Assembly: GCF_037102585.1 (NCBI RefSeq)
Contig: NW_027043829.1
Coordinates: 1,984,001 to 2,048,000, forward strand
Length of the DNA stretch: 64,000 bases
Origin: Saccharomycopsis crataegensis
Taxonomy: Eukaryota; Ascomycota; Saccharomycetes; Ascoideales; Saccharomycopsidaceae
Direction of reading: 5' to 3'
This document shows, piece after piece, positions 58,662 through 64,000 of this stretch. The position numbers were made by a program, and so were the translations under genes. Positions within the stretch are counted from its first letter, which is position 1. The number at the start of each line of letters is the position of its first letter. Below the pieces are notes generated by a model. That model did not search any database and was not told the origin of the DNA. It saw only the letters and a program-made list of their open reading frames with translations.

Positions 58662-61600
58662 ATGCTTTTGCCTTTTAGTTTTTCCATATAGATATTGTTT
58701 TTCACACTTTCTCTTTTGTTGGCTTGATCCTGTTAGCTATATTATTAGGTGGATTTTCAGATATGAGCCACCAGTTGTGGGGTTACTGCTGTTGTTTGTG
58801 TTTTGTTTAATAAGAATAGTATTAATGATGATCACTGTCATCATTATGGTTATGGTTAATACTACTATTGCTGAGTTCTTCAAGTTTCGATTATTATTGA
58901 TCATTATCCAATTCAGTATTTTTACAGTACTTTCACTTCTATTTTTTTTGTTGGTACATTTTGTCTTTTCGCCCTTGCTAATTCTGTTTAATATTTTTAC
59001 TACTATTATTGTCTCCCTATATTGTACCTTTATATTGCTGCTAGCTTGATATTTTGATTATCTCTCTAAATCTTGTTCGTTTATTTTCCAGTGTTCTGTT
59101 TATTTGTTTCCGGTCTCTTTTGTTTTCTTCTGCTTTTCTAGGGGTTGGTATTTTATGTTCATCGGGAAGTTCACAATAGGTCTCAATACCCACCTCAGCC
59201 ATCCATTTCGATAAATGATATATTGATTAATATCTATCGTTAATAATATCTCACTCTGCGAGTCAGTTTCAAATGCATCTTTTTTTTCAACAAAATTTCA
59301 AATCCATCTATCGTTGATATCATTGTCGGTTTCCGGATGACCTGGTTTTATATTTTTTTGTTTCCTCTTTTTGTTTATGTCTATGTTTTATTTCTATTTT
59401 CCTATGCTTTTTGTCAGTGTCTTCGTTTTTTTTTTTGTTATTTGTTGTTTTATAATTTGCAGCCACTATATGCCTTTTTTTGGCACCACTTTTAATTCGC
59501 TATTTTAGAAATGACTATTTTGCTCCATCATTTTTTTTTAGACCTGCTTCTCTTCATCTTTCTTGTTATTATTGCCATTTAATCTTTTTTTTTTTTTTTT
59601 CAAAGTTTTTTACTATTATTAATAATACCATATTGTTTGCTCTTTTAATTCCATACGCTGCAGAAAACAACTAAAAGCTGTTGTACGAACTTGTCTAAGT
59701 CATTCTGATGACATATTATTCTTGCGAAATTACTAATTAGTATTTAACTTTAAAACAATCGGTATGGAAGCAACACAACTCGTAAAAGGGAAATGATGGA
59801 AAACGCAGCGTATAGGTGAGTGAATAAAGTTTTGCATGTTTTACGACTAGGATTGTAATGATTCTATTAACCTCTTCTTCTTTTTTGTGTTTCGCTGGAG
59901 TCGATTTTCAGACCAACATGAAAAAAAATAAAAAATAGACATTTATCGATAGTTAAAGATTTTTAAGATCACATAGATACTGCTAACCATAACGTTGCTG
60001 TATTTTTGTTTTGCATTGTTATTGTTATTGTGTTTTTTATGATAATCAATGTAGCTCTATTACTACCCGAATTCTGCCACCCTGATACAGAAACCTCTGT
60101 ATATGTGGAACCTTAAAAGCAAAATAAACAGACAAAAAGGAAAACCAAGAACCAGAATTCTAATCAAAGCAATTAAGGGCACCATAGAAATTACCCGCGA
60201 TCTTTTCTTTTTTTTTTTTTCTTTTTTTTTTGTGGATCTCTCTGAATTACGAATTGGGTTCCCATGGTGATATAGACATGTTCCTGGCCAATCATTAAGG
60301 GGAAGTTTTGCAAAACTGTAAAGTACAAAAGTAATGTTGGGTAGAAGAAAGGTAGAATTTTCAAACTCAATCAAATTCCCAGTGCTATTTGTGTAAGATG
60401 ATCTATTGTGTTTTTCGATCTGGTAATTGATGATTCTCGTTTTATTGCAATTTTTATCAACACTGGAGGCTTTTCCACGTCCCCCCAAGGCTGTGTCGTC
60501 GATACATTCAACAGAATAGGCAATAATCTGCTTATTCATCGAAGCAAGTACAATCCCGGCCACCTACCTACCTAACTGTCTCAGAAACACAAATGATGAC
60601 AATATTAATGTTAATATTAATAATATTGATGAGTGTCCCTGGCAGGGGATCATCCGTACCTGAAGTCAGTGTGCACACATATCATGATGACTGTAATTGA
60701 AAATTATGGAAAGAACTTAGAACGAGAGAAAAAAACACCTAAATTGCTTCCATATGATCCTTGTTGCTAGAACTAGTTGAAAAAACAAAAAAAGAAAAAA
60801 GAATCCCATAATTTCATTTCATTAATTACGAAAAAAAAAAAAAAAAAAATTGGGGCTTATTCAGGTACAAACTTGGTTTTGCGTACCTGAGACACCATGT
60901 AACTCTGCTCACAGATACTCAGTCAGATAAAGAAAGAACCCAGACAGGATGGAAACCACCGCCCTTTTTAGAATCCCTTATTCTTGGGACTTGGTATATA
61001 CTTTTGTAACCAGATTTGACCTTTCCAGATGATTTAAAAAATTGATCACCACATATTCGAGCGCGTATTTGTCGCGATCAATGTTTGTCAGACTAATCAG
61101 GCTAGCAGGGTTTAGTGTTTTTGTCGGTTTCAGATCGGCTCAACAAGGATTACTATTATATTGCATATAACAGTTTTTTCATCGAAAATAGAAGTTTACC
61201 GGTTCCTGAGTAGTAGTATAATCGCGTGATGGAAACAACAAAATGAAAATATAAACCTTCACACTGCATTTGGGGCCTCTCACTTAATAAAATCAATAAT
61301 TAAATCTCGCATAATGTCTCAATATAGATGGATGATATCAGACTCACGTAAAGACAGATACATAATTAAGAAAATTTTAAATAAAAAAAAACAAAAAAAT
61401 AACCACAAAAAGAGGGCTACATTTCCTAAATGGTCGAACGAAAGTAATAGTCATGTGCCTTATTCCTAGTATACATGCTAATTGCCAAACGGCAAGTTGT
61501 ATACTGACAAGAAACACGGAAATGAATTGAATTCATTCATTGCCATGCTATTTATTAATTTTTTTCCTACAATCCAGAAACAATGCTGGAAAAAACAACA

Positions 61601-61760
61601 GAAAAAAGATAAACAGACTCCAATTTCTTTTGCAACTGGGGTACTAAAGATGAGAAAAATAAAAGAAGAAAAGTAAAGGAAGAAAAATAAATGCAAATAA
61701 TCACTCTAAATTCTTTTTTTTTTTTTTTAGAAAAGAAAAAAATAGCAGAGGATAACCCAT
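58662..61760. other. 3.1-kb gene-free region
   Basis: Between the NRG1-like gene and the convergent HPT1. The first kilobase is very T-rich on the plus strand. A or T runs occur at 59586-59601, 60209-60233 and 60831-60849. The open frame at 60063-60563 (minus) is broken up by poly-Lys and is not supported. No RNA gene was recognised. Confidence 0.5.
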
Positions 61761-62420
61761 CTAAGGCAAAAACACGTCATTTCCTTGTTCAATAGCCTTT
61801 CTAGTATGGGTGACAATATCCGTGCTCTCCCATGGGTATGCGATCCAGTAGTCTGGAAGTTGTCTAGCCGCAATATAGGTGACATCCTTTGGCAAGTCGG
61901 CCTTCTTTGGCTTCAATTTATCGTGAAGCACAAAGATACCGAGTTTGGTGTCTTCTGGGTTACCACCTTTAGCCTGACACTGGGAAATTACGTCCTTTTT
62001 CAATTCGGAAACAGTATAGTGCAAGGTGGTTCTGGTATCATCAACTTCATCAACAATCAAAACTCTCTTACCAATCAAGTCGATGCCTGATTTTTCGTAA
62101 TCAATCCACTGAGTTCTAACAACCTCAGCACCGAGTTTTTCGTTTTGGGTGGACACAGAGTTCAAGTCTTCATATAGTGACAAAATGATAGCATAAACTC
62201 TGGTTGTTGGCATGCCTGGTTCCTTAAGGAAGGATCTCAACATTCTAGCAGGAATGAAACCACCACCACCAATGGCGATAATCAAATCTGGCTTGAATTC
62301 CTTGATCTTGGCAGAAGCTTCTTGACATAACTGATGAACGTTGTTATAGGAAATGTAGACTTTGGTGGCCTCGACCTCATCGTAAGGTACAACAGTGGCC
62401 TTGACTTCTTCAGTAGACAT
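61761..62420 (-). CDS. HPT1: HPT1, hypoxanthine-guanine phosphoribosyltransferase
   Basis: A 219-residue purine salvage enzyme that makes IMP or GMP from hypoxanthine or guanine and PRPP. It follows S. cerevisiae Hpt1 closely: VYISYNNVHQLCQEASAKI, FKPDLIIAIGGGGFIPARMLRSFLKEPG, AIILSLYEDLNSV, the PRPP-binding VLIVDEVDDTRTTL (about 120-133), FVLHDKLKPKKADLP, YWIAYPWESTDIV and TRKAIEQGNDVF near the end. The strong FIPAR and IILSLYED blocks separate it from Xpt1. Length is as in yeast (221). There is no intron. Confidence 0.96.
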   Translation of the reverse strand: MSTEEVKATVVPYDEVEATKVYISYNNVHQLCQEASAKIKEFKPDLIIAIGGGGFIPARMLRSFLKEPGMPTTRVYAIILSLYEDLNSVSTQNEKLGAEVVRTQWIDYEKSGIDLIGKRVLIVDEVDDTRTTLHYTVSELKKDVISQCQAKGGNPEDTKLGIFVLHDKLKPKKADLPKDVTYIAARQLPDYWIAYPWESTDIVTHTRKAIEQGNDVFLP

Positions 62421-63019
62421 TGTTTTGTATAATCTATAGAATATTTATTTATATCAGCTAGGTAAAGGTAGAGAGCAAACGGATTTGAGAATCTGGTTCT
62501 TTCTCTTCTAAATGGTCTGACAAAGAGCTTTACGTTATTCTTCTCTTATTGTAAAAACAAACGGTGATTTGTTCGATGCCGTAGTATTAAAATAGGAGAT
62601 GAGATCCAACACAATTTTTTTTTTTTCTCCTGTTCTTTTTTCTGGATCTTCCTCGGACAAAAAGAGTGCCGTAAGTAAAAAAAGCCGTCGGCGTACGGCG
62701 CAGACGTTTGGAAAACTTTAAAAAAATTTTTTTTTGATCTCTACAATAACAACATGATGCAATCTCTTCAAAAAGACAATACTGAACAGAGAAGAAAAAA
62801 AAAAATCGAATCAAAATTAAAACCAGATGCCTTCCCTTATATAAATAACAGGTTTCTTCATCAGGCAATACGACTAAAAACAAAAAGACTAAAAATAAAT
62901 AGCAAAATAAATAGTAGTAAAATCAAAAAAAAAAAGAAAAAAAAAGGAAAGATGCATCAAATAAAAATGGTCCTGTTTGTCAATAAAATTAATTAGCAAA
63001 TGCTCATATCAATATAACA
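62421..63019. other. HPT1 promoter and 3' end of the right-edge gene
   Basis: 599 bases with no supported gene; T and A runs at 62619-62630 and 62925-62946. Open frames on both strands are Lys/Phe low complexity. Confidence 0.5.
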
Positions 63020-64000
63020 CTAAAAATCAACCAAAAGCCCATTATTATCGATTTCAATAGCCTTGGAAACCAACTCACCCAAGTTCTTTTGATTGATATA
63101 TGAGCTGATCAATGTAAATGCTGGGTTGCCAGAACTCTCTAAGGATTGCATGATGTGATTGAATTCTTGCAAAACATTGATTTTTTGGCCGTCACCAACA
63201 TTGGCGAAATTTTTGTGGTTCAACAATTGTAATCTTATACTTTCGTTGAAATTGTGGTTGTCCACAGTGAGAATCTCTTCCTCATCAAGGAAATCTGCAA
63301 AAAATGCCGCATCATCTTCTTCGTCATCTTCATCATCAGCACCGGTGGCATTTGCAGAGTTCGAACCCTTAGAGTTTTCAGATTGCAAGGCAGCCTTGGT
63401 TTTCTGCTCAGCCTCATATAATTTTGGAATTTCCGATACAACTTCGATCAACTTGACGTAAGCTTTTTGGATCCAAATATCGAACCATTTATTACAGTTT
63501 TCATTTTTGTTCAATTGCAAAGACTCCTTAAGAGAATCTTGATTCTTGACAAATTTCAAAATTGTTAGAATTTGCAACTTCACGGAAAACTTGCTGGATT
63601 TTTTCATTTTAACAAATGAATTGTTACCATTCATGGTGAGCCATAGCTTATTCAATAATTGGAAGAAACTCAATTGAGGATTGCTATCATTAACCATATC
63701 ATAAGGCAACTCATCAGCTTGTAAAGAGTTTGTATCGTCAATTTTGTTCAAAATATCCAACAAGTTGCTGATCTTTCCGAAATTGTTGACAATCTGAATT
63801 GTCAAAATCGGTTTATATAGAATAAGAATGAACAACAACTTCAAAAAGTTATTGATCAAATAAATGATATCAAAATCAATATATGATAAATCTGCATCTT
63901 CTTCGGTTAGCAAAACAATTTCCTCCAAATTGACATACAACACGTTCAAGAAACAGTTCAAACAATCTTCTAAAATCGATTGAATGATTTGGTTTTCTTG
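63020..64000 (-). CDS. Unidentified protein, C-terminal part (5' end outside window)
   Basis: The frame is open to the right edge, showing 326 C-terminal residues. The chain is alpha-helical and Leu/Ile/Asn-rich, with paired amphipathic helices (YLINNFLKLLFILILYKPI; LSFFQLLNKLWLTM; VKLQILTILKFVKNQ; WFDIWIQKAYVKLIEVV) suggestive of a HEAT-type solenoid. A very acidic segment (about 205-240, DDEDDEEDDAAFF) and a last helical pair with a conserved-looking GNPAFTLISSYINQ follow. The order of solenoid, acidic loop and a terminal NP-containing helix resembles the C-terminus of importin-beta-type carriers such as Sxm1/Nmd5. This is only a weak suggestion. Confidence 0.6.
   Translation of the reverse strand, partial: QENQIIQSILEDCLNCFLNVLYVNLEEIVLLTEEDADLSYIDFDIIYLINNFLKLLFILILYKPILTIQIVNNFGKISNLLDILNKIDDTNSLQADELPYDMVNDSNPQLSFFQLLNKLWLTMNGNNSFVKMKKSSKFSVKLQILTILKFVKNQDSLKESLQLNKNENCNKWFDIWIQKAYVKLIEVVSEIPKLYEAEQKTKAALQSENSKGSNSANATGADDEDDEEDDAAFFADFLDEEEILTVDNHNFNESIRLQLLNHKNFANVGDGQKINVLQEFNHIMQSLESSGNPAFTLISSYINQKNLGELVSKAIEIDNNGLLVDF

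Noticed and set aside
60063-60563. 166-codon frame on the minus strand
   Set aside because: The middle is poly-Lys from an A/T tract, there is no domain, and the hydrophobic end comes from AT-rich codons. No support beyond length.

Overview
This is nuclear DNA of a budding yeast (Saccharomycotina, Ascomycota). Nearly every recognisable protein has a close counterpart in Saccharomyces cerevisiae or Candida albicans (GET3, SNF5, BSD2, CTP1, RPN9, HSP60, PRP3, SFM1, TRS31, NAA10, VPS29, USA1, HPT1). Genes are compact. The introns carry yeast signals: GTATGT, GTAAGT or GTGAGT donors and mostly TACTAAC branch points. Intergenic DNA is AT-rich with long homopolymers and TTA, GA, TG and CT microsatellites. 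Seven introns in 64 kb, two genes having two each, is more than S. cerevisiae usually shows. In-frame CTG codons fall in predicted membrane helices and a signal peptide, which fits CTG=Leu better than the CUG-Ser code, so a lineage outside the CUG-Ser clade is favoured but not proven. No tRNA, rRNA, transposon, viral relic or CRISPR array was seen.

Layout. 1-13 kb: the C-terminal part of a TMF/SGM1-type golgin, a D-arabinitol 2-dehydrogenase with candidate Mig1-type sites upstream, GET3, SNF5, BSD2 (six-codon first exon) and CTP1. 13-23 kb: a C2H2 regulator divergent from RPN9, then HSP60 behind a perfect heat-shock element, an Mpv17-family membrane protein and a protein of unknown function. 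23-30 kb: an unknown membrane protein, then a sparse region holding a small cysteine-rich protein, a perfect 38-bp hairpin and a probable G-protein gamma subunit with an unusual C-terminus. 30-48 kb is gene-dense: a coiled-coil protein with a KEN box and three tandem forkhead sites, an intron-split ATP synthase subunit k, PRP3, SFM1, an AHC1-like zinc protein, TRS31, NAA10, a spliced apparently non-coding transcript whose intron looks like a box C/D snoRNA, a three-exon unknown gene, VPS29, USA1, an ER cyclophilin and a small peripheral-type protein. 48-64 kb is sparse: a Dal5-family transporter, a large NRG1-type repressor isolated in about 8 kb, HPT1 and the C-terminal part of an unidentified protein running off the right edge.

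Most genes are independent housekeeping units. Functional pairs are USA1 with the ER cyclophilin (both ER proteostasis, one 250-bp divergent promoter) and RPN9 with HSP60 (proteostasis genes in tandem, each with a matching stress element). The most unusual item is the snoRNA candidate at 40030-40122. It lies inside a spliced host transcript that appears to code for nothing, and it carries two segments complementary to overlapping parts of one conserved stretch of 25S rRNA.
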